In this document: positions 7,645-16,127 of the stretch, in pieces | Numbering within the stretch: the first letter of the stretch is position 1 | Layout of the letters: the number at the start of each line of letters is the position of its first letter | Assembly (NCBI RefSeq): GCF_002214185.1 | Contig: NZ_CP022161.1 | Coordinates: 186,001 to 250,000, forward strand | DNA from: Streptomyces capitiformicae | GTDB lineage: Bacteria > Actinomycetota > Actinomycetes > Streptomycetales > Streptomycetaceae | Reading direction: 5' to 3' | DNA: 64,000 bases | The notes under the pieces: model-generated | What the model was told of the DNA's origin: nothing | Databases searched by the model: none | The model's input: the letters and a program-made list of their open reading frames with translations, nothing else | Program-made: the position numbers and the translations under genes

Positions 7645-8574
7645 CTAGATGCGGCTGTGCGGGGTGCGTGGGGACTGCGGGAGGCCGGTGCCGGTCCAGC
7701 CGTCGTCCGGGCGGTCGAACCAGAGGTGGACCTGGCCGGTGCCGATCGAGTTCTCGTACTCGCCGTACTGCCGGGCCCTGGCCACGCACGCCTGCTCGCC
7801 GAGGGCACCGGCCATCATCAGGTAGTGGAAGAACTTCGCCTCGGGCTTGAACTTCCAGAACTCGTCCATGGTGTCGAGGACCTTGTCGTGCCGGCCCTCC
7901 TTGAACCAGCCGATCCGCTCGTAGTCCGCCTCGCGGGCTTCCGGCGTGAAGATGTGCACCGGGTCGCTCGCCTCGTGGTCACGCAGCTCGCGCAACGGCC
8001 AGAAGGTGTGGGAGAGCGCGCCGGAGGCGATCAGCAGCACGCGCCGCCCCGGGGTGGCGGCGATACCGTCGGCGAGCGCCCGCCCGAGCCGGAGATGGTC
8101 CTCCATGTCCCCGGTCTGGCAGACCCCGATGGTCACCCACCGCTTGTCCGGCAGCCCCTCGCCGAGGAACTTCCAGAGGTTGATGGTGGCGTAGTAGATC
8201 GGCAGGTACTCGTCCTCGATCGCGGTGATCCAGGTGCCGTGCCGGTCGGCGAACTTCTCAATGTTCCGGGCGAGTTCGGGGTCGCCAGGAAAGTCGTACG
8301 GCATCCGGCACATGCCGCGCGGCAGTTCCTCGGAGGTGAACAAGCCGGCCCGGCGCGCTTGCGCGGTGACGACGAACTCGACGGTGGTGGCCCAGTGGGA
8401 GTCCAGGACGACGACGGTGTCGTAGTCGTCCCGCTCGAAGACGTCCCGGCGGAGTTCCTGAAGGCCGGTGACGAGGGTGATCTCCTTGCCCTCGTTGAGC
8501 TCCAGGCGGTCGGCCTCGGGCAGCACGATGGTGGGGACGTGGGCGAGCAGACCCGCCCCGACGATCTCACCCAT
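7645..8574 (-). CDS. Class III extradiol ring-cleavage dioxygenase (HpaD/LigB family)
   Basis: 309 residues. The N-terminus GEIVGAGLLAHVP with His12, then VVLDSHW (His60), the central GALSHTF, and C-terminal YENSIGTGQVHLWF align with E. coli 3,4-dihydroxyphenylacetate 2,3-dioxygenase. These enzymes use Fe(II) and O2 to cleave a catechol ring. The start overlaps the end of the hpaE-like gene by 8 bp, so translation is coupled. Substrate is inferred to be homoprotocatechuate or a close catechol from the neighbours; LigB homologues vary in substrate. Confidence 0.87.
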   Translation of the reverse strand: MGEIVGAGLLAHVPTIVLPEADRLELNEGKEITLVTGLQELRRDVFERDDYDTVVVLDSHWATTVEFVVTAQARRAGLFTSEELPRGMCRMPYDFPGDPELARNIEKFADRHGTWITAIEDEYLPIYYATINLWKFLGEGLPDKRWVTIGVCQTGDMEDHLRLGRALADGIAATPGRRVLLIASGALSHTFWPLRELRDHEASDPVHIFTPEAREADYERIGWFKEGRHDKVLDTMDEFWKFKPEAKFFHYLMMAGALGEQACVARARQYGEYENSIGTGQVHLWFDRPDDGWTGTGLPQSPRTPHSRI

Positions 8575-10033
8575 GCGATTTCCACCCTCCAGGTGCGGTG
8601 ACGGTGTTCTTCAGGTCGCAGTAGAAGTCGAAGCTCCAGGTGCCGCCCTCACGGCCGACACCGGACTGCCGCGAACCGCCGAAGGGCGCCTGAAGGTCGC
8701 GTACGAAGAAGCAGTTGACCCACACCGTGCCCGCGACCAGCCGCGCGGTGACCCGTGCGGCGCGCTCGGGGTCGCCGGTGGCCACCGTGGCGGCGAGCCC
8801 GAAGCGGGTGCCGTTGGCCAGGCGGACCGCCTCGTCCTCGTCGGAGAAGGTCTGCAGGGTCAGGACCGGTCCGAAGACCTCCTCCTGGACGATCTCGGAG
8901 TCCTGGGCGACATCGGTGAGCAGGGTCGGCGCGTAGTACTGGCCGTCCTTGCGGTGCCCGCCGATGACCGCACGCGCCCCGGCCGCCAGAGCCCGCCGCA
9001 CGAACCCGTCGATCTTCTCCAGCTGGCGCGGGTGGATATTGGGCCCGATGTCGGTGGACTCGTCCCTCGGGTCGCCCTGTCGCAGACCGGACGCCTTCTC
9101 GACGAACCGGCGGGTGAACTCCTCTGCGACCGACTCCTCGACAAGGAAGCGGGTGGCCGCGAGGCAGACCTGCCCGGCGTTGTCGTACTGCTCCACCGCG
9201 AGGTCCACGGCGACGTCCAAGTCGGCGTCCGCGAACACCAACAGCGGTGATTTGCCGCCGAGTTCGAGGCTGAGCGGCGTGAGATGGGCGGCGGCGGACG
9301 CCGCGATGCGCTTGGCGGTCGGTACGGACCCCGTGAAGCTGATCCGCCGCACATCGGGGTGCGAGGTGAGGGCGTCGCCGATCTCGGCGCCGTAACCCTG
9401 CACGACGTTCAGGACACCGGCCGGAAGCCCCGCCTCGGCGGCGATGTCCGCGAGCAGCGAGGCGGTCAGCGGGGACCACTCGGCGGGCTTCAGCACGACG
9501 GTGTTACCGGCGGCCAGGGCCGGCGCCACCTTCCACGTCGCCAGCATCAACGGCGCGTTCCACGGCGTGATCAGCACACACGGGCCCGCCGGATCCCAGC
9601 TGACGTGGTTGGTGTGCCCCCGCGTCTCGAAGTCCTCGTGCTCCAGCGACAGCAACCAGTCCGCGAAGAACCGGAAATTGTGCGCCACACGGGGCATCAC
9701 ACCCCGCCGGTGCGAACGCAGCAACGCCCCGTTGTCGGTCGTCTCGACGATCGCCAGCTCTTCGAGCCGCCTGTCGACCCCCTCGGCGATGGCGTGCAGA
9801 ATACGGGCACGTTCGGCGCGAGAGGTCGCCGCCCATACGGGAAACGCCTCACGAGCAGCGGCAACAGCGGCTTCGGCCTCGACCGGCCCGCCGCGGGCGA
9901 TCTCGCCCAGGGGCTGCCCGTCGATGGGCGAGACGTCGGGAAAGGTCTCACCGGAGGCGGAGGCGACACGTCGACCGCCGATCCAGTGCCGGGTGTCGAC
10001 GGAGACTCCGGCGACGATGATTTTGTCAGACAT
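8567..10033 (-). CDS. Aldehyde dehydrogenase, 5-carboxymethyl-2-hydroxymuconate semialdehyde type (HpaE-like)
   Basis: 488 residues from ATG 10033. ALDH landmarks: LITPWNAPLMLATWKVAPAL, LELGGKSPLLVF with the catalytic Glu, nucleophile Cys in DNAGQVCLAATRFLV, and EEVFGPVLTLQ. The ring-cleavage semialdehyde is the expected substrate because the extradiol dioxygenase gene follows with an 8-bp overlap. It is clearly distinct from the PuuC-like dehydrogenase at the end of the same operon. Confidence 0.85.
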   Translation of the reverse strand: MSDKIIVAGVSVDTRHWIGGRRVASASGETFPDVSPIDGQPLGEIARGGPVEAEAAVAAAREAFPVWAATSRAERARILHAIAEGVDRRLEELAIVETTDNGALLRSHRRGVMPRVAHNFRFFADWLLSLEHEDFETRGHTNHVSWDPAGPCVLITPWNAPLMLATWKVAPALAAGNTVVLKPAEWSPLTASLLADIAAEAGLPAGVLNVVQGYGAEIGDALTSHPDVRRISFTGSVPTAKRIAASAAAHLTPLSLELGGKSPLLVFADADLDVAVDLAVEQYDNAGQVCLAATRFLVEESVAEEFTRRFVEKASGLRQGDPRDESTDIGPNIHPRQLEKIDGFVRRALAAGARAVIGGHRKDGQYYAPTLLTDVAQDSEIVQEEVFGPVLTLQTFSDEDEAVRLANGTRFGLAATVATGDPERAARVTARLVAGTVWVNCFFVRDLQAPFGGSRQSGVGREGGTWSFDFYCDLKNTVTAPGGWKSHG

Positions 10034-10068
10034 GAAGATGGCTCCAGATGTACGAAGGAGGGGAACGG

Positions 10069-10145
10069 CCGCGCCCCTCAAGGGCGCGGGACTGTGCCGA
10101 TATGCGGCTCCGCCGCGTGGGCGCGACCAGCCACGAACAACCCGC
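10069..10145 (+). repeat. Streptomyces interspersed double-hairpin repeat, copy 1
   Basis: First hairpin CCGCGCCC-CTCAA-GGGCGCGG (10069-10089), then a variable spacer, second hairpin GCGGC-TCC-GCCGC (10104-10116), and the tail GGGCGCGACCAGCCAC. A reverse-complement copy lies at 52083-52159. It fills the gap between the acetoacetate-decarboxylase-like gene and hpaE inside the catabolic operon. Confidence 0.8.
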
Positions 10146-10160
10146 GCTCCGAAACCGGCC

Positions 10161-10973
10161 CTACTCGGCAGACGCTTCCGACGTCCCGGACTCCAGCAGC
10201 CGCCCGCCATCCCAGACGACGCCCACCTGCCGGTAATACGCAGCTATCGGCTCCCGTATCTCCAGCCGGGCAAGCTCCTCGGTCGGCGCCTCGAACAACT
10301 CCAACTCGGCGTCACCGACCCACGCCTGCCCGCCCTCGAACGAGGCCGCCCCGGACTCGATCAACTCGTCCAGCGCCAACCCCTTCCCCTTCTCGATCGA
10401 CGGCAGCCACCGGTGATGAGCCATGGGATGCCCGTTCACGAACCCGTTCGTCTCCGACGGCTCCCGAAGCGTCACGACGGCTTGGGCCAACCGACGATCG
10501 GCGGCAGCCAAGGTCGCCCCGAACTTCGCCCCCGCCGAGATCCGCGGAGCGGGCCCGTACGGATGCGGCCGCGTCTGGTGGATGGACCCGAGCTTCTTCG
10601 GATACCCCTGGTGCAGCCCGCGGGCGATCGCGAAGTCCTTGTCGACCCAGATGTAGACGCACCGCGAGTACGTCCGCCCCTTGTACTGACAGCGGACGAC
10701 CGCGAAGGCCTCCTTGTACTGGGAGAGCACCGGATCGAGCAGCTCCGCGCCGGACGCCGAGCAGGACTGCCAGTCGGCCCAGATCAGCGCGACCGCACCC
10801 GGGTCCTCGTCGGCCAACTCCAGTGGCTCGGGCAGCAGTTCACGTACCCGGGCGGGATCGGTCCGGTACTCGACGGTCAGCAGGTCCCCCGAGTAGCGCC
10901 ACGGCGGGGACGGGATGAGTGACGAGGCACCGCTCGCCGTTCTGGGGTGGAAGTATCCACGGACACTGGTCAT
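10161..10973 (-). CDS. Acetoacetate decarboxylase family protein
   Basis: 270 residues. The ADC-superfamily core is present, including GLHQGYPKKLGSIHQ, in which the Lys pair matches the Schiff-base lysine pair of clostridial acetoacetate decarboxylase. The family includes decarboxylases and Schiff-base enzymes acting on beta-keto acids. Its place between ferredoxin reductase and hpaE suggests it handles a keto-acid intermediate of this catabolic pathway, perhaps the decarboxylation step. No such role is established to my knowledge. The gap to hpaE holds an interspersed repeat, and the gap to the reductase is 21 bp. Confidence 0.8.
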   Translation of the reverse strand: MTSVRGYFHPRTASGASSLIPSPPWRYSGDLLTVEYRTDPARVRELLPEPLELADEDPGAVALIWADWQSCSASGAELLDPVLSQYKEAFAVVRCQYKGRTYSRCVYIWVDKDFAIARGLHQGYPKKLGSIHQTRPHPYGPAPRISAGAKFGATLAAADRRLAQAVVTLREPSETNGFVNGHPMAHHRWLPSIEKGKGLALDELIESGAASFEGGQAWVGDAELELFEAPTEELARLEIREPIAAYYRQVGVVWDGGRLLESGTSEASAE

Positions 10974-10994
10974 GACAGAGGTTCCTTACCTTGC

Positions 10995-12326
10995 TCACGC
11001 GGTGAGGGCGGGCTGCTTGAGCAGCTGGGCGCGGTACTTGGCGGCGCCCATCGCGGCGGCCTGTCCGCCGAGGGCGACGACACCGACCAGGTGGCCACCG
11101 CGGTGGTAGCCGAACAGGACGTCGCCGTCCGGATCGCCGTCCAGGACGCGGACATCGCCCTTGCCGAGGGCCGGCGCCCCGAAGGACTGCAACCGGAAGT
11201 CGTGCTGATCGCTCCAGAAGGTCGGCAGCGGCGCGAAGGCCGGCAGGCAGACCTCGAATCCGGCGAGCTGGGCGGTGAGCACCTTGGCCGCGTGCTTGGC
11301 GGTGTCCGTGGGAATCGACCAGTGCTCGACGCGGCGCGGCACTCCGTCGTAGCGGGCGTTGGGGAAGCGGGCCACGTCACCCACCGCGACGACGTACGGA
11401 AGTCCGCCGACTCTCAGCTGCTCGTCGGTCAGTACTCCGTCGGTGAGGTCGAGCCCGTTGCCGTCGAGCCATTCGGTGCTGGCGACCGAGCCGACGGACT
11501 CGACGACCACGTCGGCGGGGAGCACACGACCGTCGCTCAGTACGACGCCGGTGACCCGGTCCTCACCCTCGACACCCCCGGCACCCTCGAACCCGGCGAC
11601 GCCGGTGCCGAGCGCGAAGCGCATCCCGCGTTCCTCATGGCGCCGCAGCAGGGCTCGGGCGGGGGCTTCGCCGAGGGGACCGACCATCGGGAGGGGCAGG
11701 GGGTCGACGACGGTCACCTCGCGGACGCCGAGTCCCACGGCGGTGGCCGCGACCTCGCAGCCGATGAAGCCGGCACCGATCACCACCACGCGGACGCCGG
11801 GCCGGGTGAGCGCGTCGCGCAGGGCTTGGGCGTCAGCGAGGGTACGGACGGTGTGGCGGCCCGCGGTCGGGCCGGGGCAGCCGAGTCGGCGCGGTCGCAT
11901 GCCGGTGGCGACGACCAGGCCGTCGAAGGCGAGGGTGGATCCGTCGGCCAGGTCCAGGGTCCGTTCGGCGAGACGGGCCGCGGCGACGGGGGTACCGAGC
12001 CGCCATTCGACGTCGGCCGCGGCGGCCTTGGGCGTGAACGCAAGGGAGTCGAAGGACGCCTTGCCCGCCAGGACCTCCTTGGACAGCGGCGGCCTGTTGT
12101 ACGGCATGTGGGGCTCGTCGCCGACCACGGTGATCGCGCCGGTCCAGCCGGCGGCGCGCAGTTGCTCGGCGGCGCGCAGACCCCCCATGGAGGCGCCCGC
12201 GACGACGACCCGGCCGGTCACGGGCACGGGTGCGGGGTCGGGGCCGCGGCCAGGGGCGGGCGCGCCGGTCACGTCAGGTGAGCCGGTCACGTCAGGTGAG
12301 CCGGTCACGTCAGGTGAGCCGGTCAC
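10995..12326 (-). CDS. FAD-dependent ferredoxin reductase (putidaredoxin reductase type)
   Basis: 443 residues from GTG 12326. FAD-binding RVVVAGASMGGLRAAEQLRA, NAD-binding VVVIGAGFIGCEVAAT and the terminal FAD motif YVVAVGDVARFPN define the family. It should pass electrons from NAD(P)H to the ferredoxin encoded 1 bp upstream, and so to the P450 across the divergent promoter. The N-terminus is three copies of an 18-bp repeat giving TGSPDV; each copy has its own GTG, so starts at 12326, 12308 or 12290 are possible. The folded domain begins only near residue 38. Confidence 0.87.
   Translation of the reverse strand: MTGSPDVTGSPDVTGSPDVTGAPAPGRGPDPAPVPVTGRVVVAGASMGGLRAAEQLRAAGWTGAITVVGDEPHMPYNRPPLSKEVLAGKASFDSLAFTPKAAAADVEWRLGTPVAAARLAERTLDLADGSTLAFDGLVVATGMRPRRLGCPGPTAGRHTVRTLADAQALRDALTRPGVRVVVIGAGFIGCEVAATAVGLGVREVTVVDPLPLPMVGPLGEAPARALLRRHEERGMRFALGTGVAGFEGAGGVEGEDRVTGVVLSDGRVLPADVVVESVGSVASTEWLDGNGLDLTDGVLTDEQLRVGGLPYVVAVGDVARFPNARYDGVPRRVEHWSIPTDTAKHAAKVLTAQLAGFEVCLPAFAPLPTFWSDQHDFRLQSFGAPALGKGDVRVLDGDPDGDVLFGYHRGGHLVGVVALGGQAAAMGAAKYRAQLLKQPALTA
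12265..12326. repeat. 18-bp tandem repeat encoding the reductase N-terminus
   Basis: CCGGTCACGTCAGGTGAG occurs at 12265, 12283 and 12301, with a partial copy at 12319. On the coding strand each unit is in frame and carries a GTG start codon. Copy-number change would alter tail length without breaking the frame. Confidence 0.9.
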
Positions 12327-12327
12327 C

Positions 12328-12516
12328 TCAGGCCTCGATCCGGATGGCCTGGAGCGGGCACACGTCCGCCGCTTCCTCGACCTCGTCGCGCAACGATTCG
12401 TCCGGGTCGGCGACGTACAGCAGATGCCCGTCGTCGTCCATCGAGAAGACGTCGGGGGAGGCGAAGACGCACTGGCCGTGGTCCTGGCACTTGTTCATGT
12501 CGACGACGACCTTCAT
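12328..12516 (-). CDS. Single-cluster [3Fe-4S]-type ferredoxin
   Basis: 62 residues from ATG 12516, with GGAGGA 8 bp upstream. Cluster cysteines are Cys10 and Cys16 in NKCQDHGQCVF and Cys53 in DVCPLQAI; His13 sits where a fourth cysteine would be. This is the [3Fe-4S] pattern of Streptomyces P450 redox partners. It is the first gene of the minus arm of the divergon and should supply electrons to the P450 at 14219. Confidence 0.9.
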   Translation of the reverse strand: MKVVVDMNKCQDHGQCVFASPDVFSMDDDGHLLYVADPDESLRDEVEEAADVCPLQAIRIEA

Positions 12517-12649
12517 GGCCGGTCCTCCTGGAGGTGCGGGCATCGGAGCGGGGGTGAAGGGGGAAGAGGGACCCGGCCGCACAGGTGGCGCCGGGCCCCG
12601 GCCAAAGGGGTGGGGGCCCACAGGGGACCAGGGACCGCACCCCTGACTC

Positions 12650-12663
12650 GTTTGGCTTCAAAC
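12650..12663. promoter_or_regulatory. Inverted-repeat operator, ferredoxin side of the divergon
   Basis: GTTTG-GCTT-CAAAC, a perfect 5-bp inverted repeat. A near-identical site (GTTTGACATCAAAT) lies 106 bp away at 12756-12769. One site near each transcript suggests a common repressor or activator. Between them are two other short palindromes, TATCC-CCAT-GGATA (12697-12710) and CTCGCCC/GGGCGAG (12721-12740). Confidence 0.55.
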
Positions 12664-12755
12664 AAGGTAGGCAGACCTGGAACCCTGGTCAATACCTATC
12701 CCCATGGATAAATTCTTTCTCTCGCCCCTTGCAGGGCGAGCCATCCCCTCATACC

Positions 12756-12769
12756 GTTTGACATCAAAT
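12756..12769. promoter_or_regulatory. Inverted-repeat operator, ligase side of the divergon
   Basis: GTTTGACATCAAAT, matching the site at 12650 in 10 of 14 bases with the same arms. It overlaps the ATG at 12768, which supports the downstream GTG 12816 as the true start of the ligase gene. Confidence 0.55.
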
Positions 12770-12815
12770 GAAACGGCCCAGCGTCGTGCCCCATCACCTG
12801 TCCGAGGAGACATCG

Positions 12816-14171
12816 GTGAGCGCATCCGACACCTCAGAAGTCCGCCGGCAGACGGCCCGGCTCGCCGCCGACGGCATCGACGTCGTCCGGGTGGCCTATC
12901 CCGACCTGCTCGGCACGGACCGGGCGCGTGACGTGCTGCTGGAGGAGCTGCCCCGGGCCTGTACGCACGGGCTCGCCTTCTGCCGGGCCGTGTATCACAC
13001 CAGCCCGCAGGGCGATGTCGTCCCGGTAGCGGGCGGTCTCGACGCCGGGCTGCCCGACATCTCCGTACGACCGGACCTCGACACTCTGGTGAAGCTGCCG
13101 TGGGAGCCGGGGGTGGCCACCTGTCTCGGCGAGGTGATCGACCCGGCGACCGGGTCACCCGCGCCGGAGTCGCCCCGCGATCTGCTGCGGGCCGTGCTCG
13201 CCCGGTGCGCAGAGCACGGGCTGCGGCCGGTCGTCGGCCCGGAGCTCGAGTACTACCTGTGCGACCCCGAGCCCGGACCGGCGGGCGGCTGGCGACGCTA
13301 CGGCGGGCACGCCGGGGTCGTCTACACCGCCGGGCTGCGCGCCGACCCCGACAACCATCTGCTGCGCACCCTGCGCCACGTCCGCGACCTGAACCTCGGG
13401 GTGCTGAGCGGCAACCACGAGTTCGACGGCGGACAGTTCGAGATCAACCTCGTGCACTCGGAGGCGCTGTCGGCCGCCGACCGCGCCTTCCGCTTCAAGG
13501 CCGCGATCAAGGAGCTGGCCCGCCGCGAAGGCAGGCTCGCCACCTTCATGGCGAAGCCGTTCAACGACGCGGGCGGCTCCGGCTTCCACCTCCACCTGTC
13601 GTGCGAAGACACGGAGGGCCGCAATGTCTTCGACGACGCCTCCGGCCCGTACGGGCTGTCCGACACGGCCCGCCACGCGGTCGCCGGGCTCGTCGCACAC
13701 GCCCCCGCCCTCGCCGCGCTGCTCAACCCGACGATCAACTCGTACAAACGCTTCGGGCCCGACACCCTCGCTCCCTGGCTGATCGACTGGGGGCTCGACA
13801 ACCGCAGCGCGATGATCCGCATCCCACCGGAGCGCGGTTCCGGCGCCCGTCTCGAACTGCGGCTGGGTGACGCCAGTGCCAATCCGTACCTGGCCGTCGC
13901 GGGCACCGTCGCCGCCGCGCTGCTCGGTGTCCTGGCCGGTGAGGAACCGCCGGCGCCGCTGGAGGGCTACGGGTACGACACCAGCAGGTCCGCTCTGCTG
14001 CCCACGACCCTGACCGACGCCCTCGACGCGCTGGAGGCGGACACCGCCCTGGCCGAGGTGCTCGGCAAGGACTTCGTCTCCTCCTTCCTCTCCTACAAGC
14101 GGAACGAGGTCGAGCGCTTCCGACGGCACGTCACCGACTGGGAGTTCACCGAGTACGCCTACCACCTGTGA
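12816..14171 (+). CDS. Glutamine synthetase-like gamma-glutamyl-amine ligase (GlnA3/GlnA4/PuuA type)
   Basis: 451 residues from GTG 12816 (GAGGAGA upstream). ATG 12768 lies inside an operator-like repeat and is rejected. GS catalytic landmarks are present: VVGPELEYYL, GQFEINLVHS, GGSGFHLHLS, NSYKRFGPDTLAP, and RIPPERGSGARLELRLGDAS. Streptomyces has several GS-like proteins that gamma-glutamylate polyamines or ethanolamine instead of ammonia. Neighbouring gamma-glutamyl hydrolase, P450 system and ring-cleavage genes make an amine other than ammonia the likely acceptor here, possibly aromatic. The true substrate is not determinable from sequence. The P450 gene starts 47 bp downstream. Confidence 0.85.
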   Translation: MSASDTSEVRRQTARLAADGIDVVRVAYPDLLGTDRARDVLLEELPRACTHGLAFCRAVYHTSPQGDVVPVAGGLDAGLPDISVRPDLDTLVKLPWEPGVATCLGEVIDPATGSPAPESPRDLLRAVLARCAEHGLRPVVGPELEYYLCDPEPGPAGGWRRYGGHAGVVYTAGLRADPDNHLLRTLRHVRDLNLGVLSGNHEFDGGQFEINLVHSEALSAADRAFRFKAAIKELARREGRLATFMAKPFNDAGGSGFHLHLSCEDTEGRNVFDDASGPYGLSDTARHAVAGLVAHAPALAALLNPTINSYKRFGPDTLAPWLIDWGLDNRSAMIRIPPERGSGARLELRLGDASANPYLAVAGTVAAALLGVLAGEEPPAPLEGYGYDTSRSALLPTTLTDALDALEADTALAEVLGKDFVSSFLSYKRNEVERFRRHVTDWEFTEYAYHL

Positions 14172-14218
14172 CACCCCCAGCCCTCGTGACAGCCGCATCC
14201 GAAGCCAAGGAGTCATCG

Positions 14219-15502
14219 ATGACCGACACCCTCTCCGCCGCCCTGAACGAACCCCTGCCCCTCGAAGACGTCGACCTCGCCGACCTGGACAACTTCACGG
14301 ACGGCGTCACCCCGTGGCGGATGTTCCACACCCTGCGCCACGAGGACCCGGTGCACTGGCAGCCGGAGGAGGCCCCCAACTCCGGTTTCTGGGCGGTGAC
14401 CCGGCACGCGGACATCGCCCGTGTGGACCGCGACGCCGAGACCTTCACCTCCACGAGGTTCGTGAACCTCGAAGAGGTCGACGACGACCAGATCAAGAAG
14501 CGCGCCTCCATCCTGGAGCTGGACGGCGTCCGCCACCGCGCGCTCCGCAGCGTGATCCAGCGGCAGTTCGGCGCGAACGTCATCAACAGCTACACCGACT
14601 TCCTCCGCGGTCTGACCGCGACCACGCTCGACGCGGCCCTCGCCAAGGGCAGCTTCGACTTCGTCGCCGATGTCTCCGCCGACTTCCCCATCAACGTCCT
14701 GGCCAGGCTGTTGGACGTGCCGCCGGAGGACAACCAGAAGCTCATCGACTGGGGCAACCGGATCATCGGCAACACCGACCCCGACTACGCCGACGTCCTG
14801 CTGCACAGCGCGGAGAGCGAGAAGTACCGCGATCTGCCGTTCCGCTCCCCCGCCTCCCTGGAGGTCTTCGAGTACGGCCGTGAACTGGCCCGGCAGCGGC
14901 GCGGCGGCGACGGCGCGGATCTGGTGTCGAAACTGGTCAACACCACCCCGCGCGACGGAGTCCCGCTCTCCGCCCAGGACTTCGACAACTACTTCCTGCT
15001 GCTCGTCGTGGCCGGCAACGAGACCACCCGGCACACCATCTCCCACTCCATGCTGGCCCTGCTCCAACACCCCGAGCAGCTCGCCAGGCTCAAGGACGAC
15101 CCCTCACTGATCCCGGCTGCGGTCGAGGAGTTCCTGCGCTGGGCCTCCCCCGTCTACCACTTCCGCCGCACGGCGACCCGCGATGTCGAACTCGGTGGCA
15201 AGCAGGTGAAGGAGGGCGACAAGGTCGTCATGTGGTTCGCCTCCGGCAATCGCGACGAGGAGGTCTTCGGCAACCCGTACGACTTCGACGTCACCCGCAC
15301 CGACAACGACCACGTCACCTTCGGCAAGGGCAGCCCCCACCTCTGCCTCGGCAATCTGCTCGCCCGGACCGAGATCCGCATCATGTTCGAGGAGCTGATC
15401 CCCCGACTCGCGGACATCCGCCTCGCCGGTGATGTGCCCCGCGTCCGCTCCAACTTCGTCAACGGCATCAAGAAGCTCCCGGTCGAGGTGACGTTGGCCT
15501 GA
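14219..15502 (+). CDS. Cytochrome P450 monooxygenase
   Basis: 427 residues from ATG 14219 (AAGGAG upstream). The I-helix oxygen-activation motif is VVAGNETTRHT, the ExxR region EEFLRWASPVYHFRR, and the haem-cysteine loop TFGKGSPHLCLGNLLAR with the axial Cys. A soluble bacterial class I P450 needs ferredoxin and reductase, and both are encoded at the start of the divergent operon. It follows the gamma-glutamyl ligase in an apparent two-gene operon, so a gamma-glutamylated amine may be its substrate, by analogy with oxygenases acting on gamma-glutamyl-anilide or gamma-glutamyl-isopropylamide. The CYP family number is not assigned. Confidence 0.92.
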   Translation: MTDTLSAALNEPLPLEDVDLADLDNFTDGVTPWRMFHTLRHEDPVHWQPEEAPNSGFWAVTRHADIARVDRDAETFTSTRFVNLEEVDDDQIKKRASILELDGVRHRALRSVIQRQFGANVINSYTDFLRGLTATTLDAALAKGSFDFVADVSADFPINVLARLLDVPPEDNQKLIDWGNRIIGNTDPDYADVLLHSAESEKYRDLPFRSPASLEVFEYGRELARQRRGGDGADLVSKLVNTTPRDGVPLSAQDFDNYFLLLVVAGNETTRHTISHSMLALLQHPEQLARLKDDPSLIPAAVEEFLRWASPVYHFRRTATRDVELGGKQVKEGDKVVMWFASGNRDEEVFGNPYDFDVTRTDNDHVTFGKGSPHLCLGNLLARTEIRIMFEELIPRLADIRLAGDVPRVRSNFVNGIKKLPVEVTLA

Positions 15503-15593
15503 GGAGCCGGGGCCCGGCCGGGCGGATGAATCGGCGGGAGACCGGTGTTGAATGCGGGGGACAGCATCTGTACGTGACAGCAAGGGAGTTGTC

Positions 15594-16043
15594 ATGCCTC
15601 TTGAGGGCGAATACGTGCCGAGTCCGACGCAGTGGGTGCGCGAGCAGGTCGAGTTGTACGAGAGCTCGGGCGGTACCAAGGGGACGACGCTGAAGGACAC
15701 GGGTCTGCCCGTCGTGATCCTCACCACGCGCGGCGCCAAGAGCGGCAAGATCCGCAAGACTCCGGTGATGCGGGTGGAGCACGACGGGCAGTACGCGGTC
15801 GTGGCCTCGCTGGGCGGTGCGCCCAAGCACCCGGTCTGGTACCACAACCTGAAGTCCGACCCCCATGTCGAACTCCAGGATGGGACCGCACGCCAGGACA
15901 TGACGGCACGTGAGGTCACGGGCTCCGAGAAGGCCGAGTGGTGGGAGCGTGCGGTCGCCGCGTACCCGCCGTACGACGACTACCAGAAGCGGACCGAACG
16001 GGAGATACCCGTCTTCGTGCTGGAGCCGTCGACCGGACAGTGA
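15594..16043 (+). CDS. Deazaflavin (F420)-dependent nitroreductase family protein (DUF385)
   Basis: 149 residues from ATG 15594, preceded by AAGGGAG; the upstream in-frame extension is rejected. The split beta-barrel signature of the F420H2-dependent quinone reductase/Ddn family is clear: [40 protein letters not shown] and [17 protein letters not shown]. Members reduce quinones or nitro compounds with F420H2. It is transcribed after the P450 gene but 91 bp away, so a shared role is uncertain. Confidence 0.9.
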   Translation: MPLEGEYVPSPTQWVREQVELYESSGGTKGTTLKDTGLPVVILTTRGAKSGKIRKTPVMRVEHDGQYAVVASLGGAPKHPVWYHNLKSDPHVELQDGTARQDMTAREVTGSEKAEWWERAVAAYPPYDDYQKRTEREIPVFVLEPSTGQ

Positions 16044-16127
16044 GCACCTTCTTGTAAGCCGGAGAAAAGCCGGAGAAAAATCTTCGATTCGGTGCGCATG
16101 ATCCTTCACGCACCGGGCACCCGAGGA

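Noticed and set aside
12768..12815. Upstream ATG as start of the GS-like ligase
   Set aside because: It overlaps the operator palindrome and lacks an RBS, whereas GTG 12816 follows GAGGAGA.
12328..15502. Natural-product biosynthetic cluster around the P450
   Set aside because: No core synthase, transporter or resistance gene; neighbours are catabolic.
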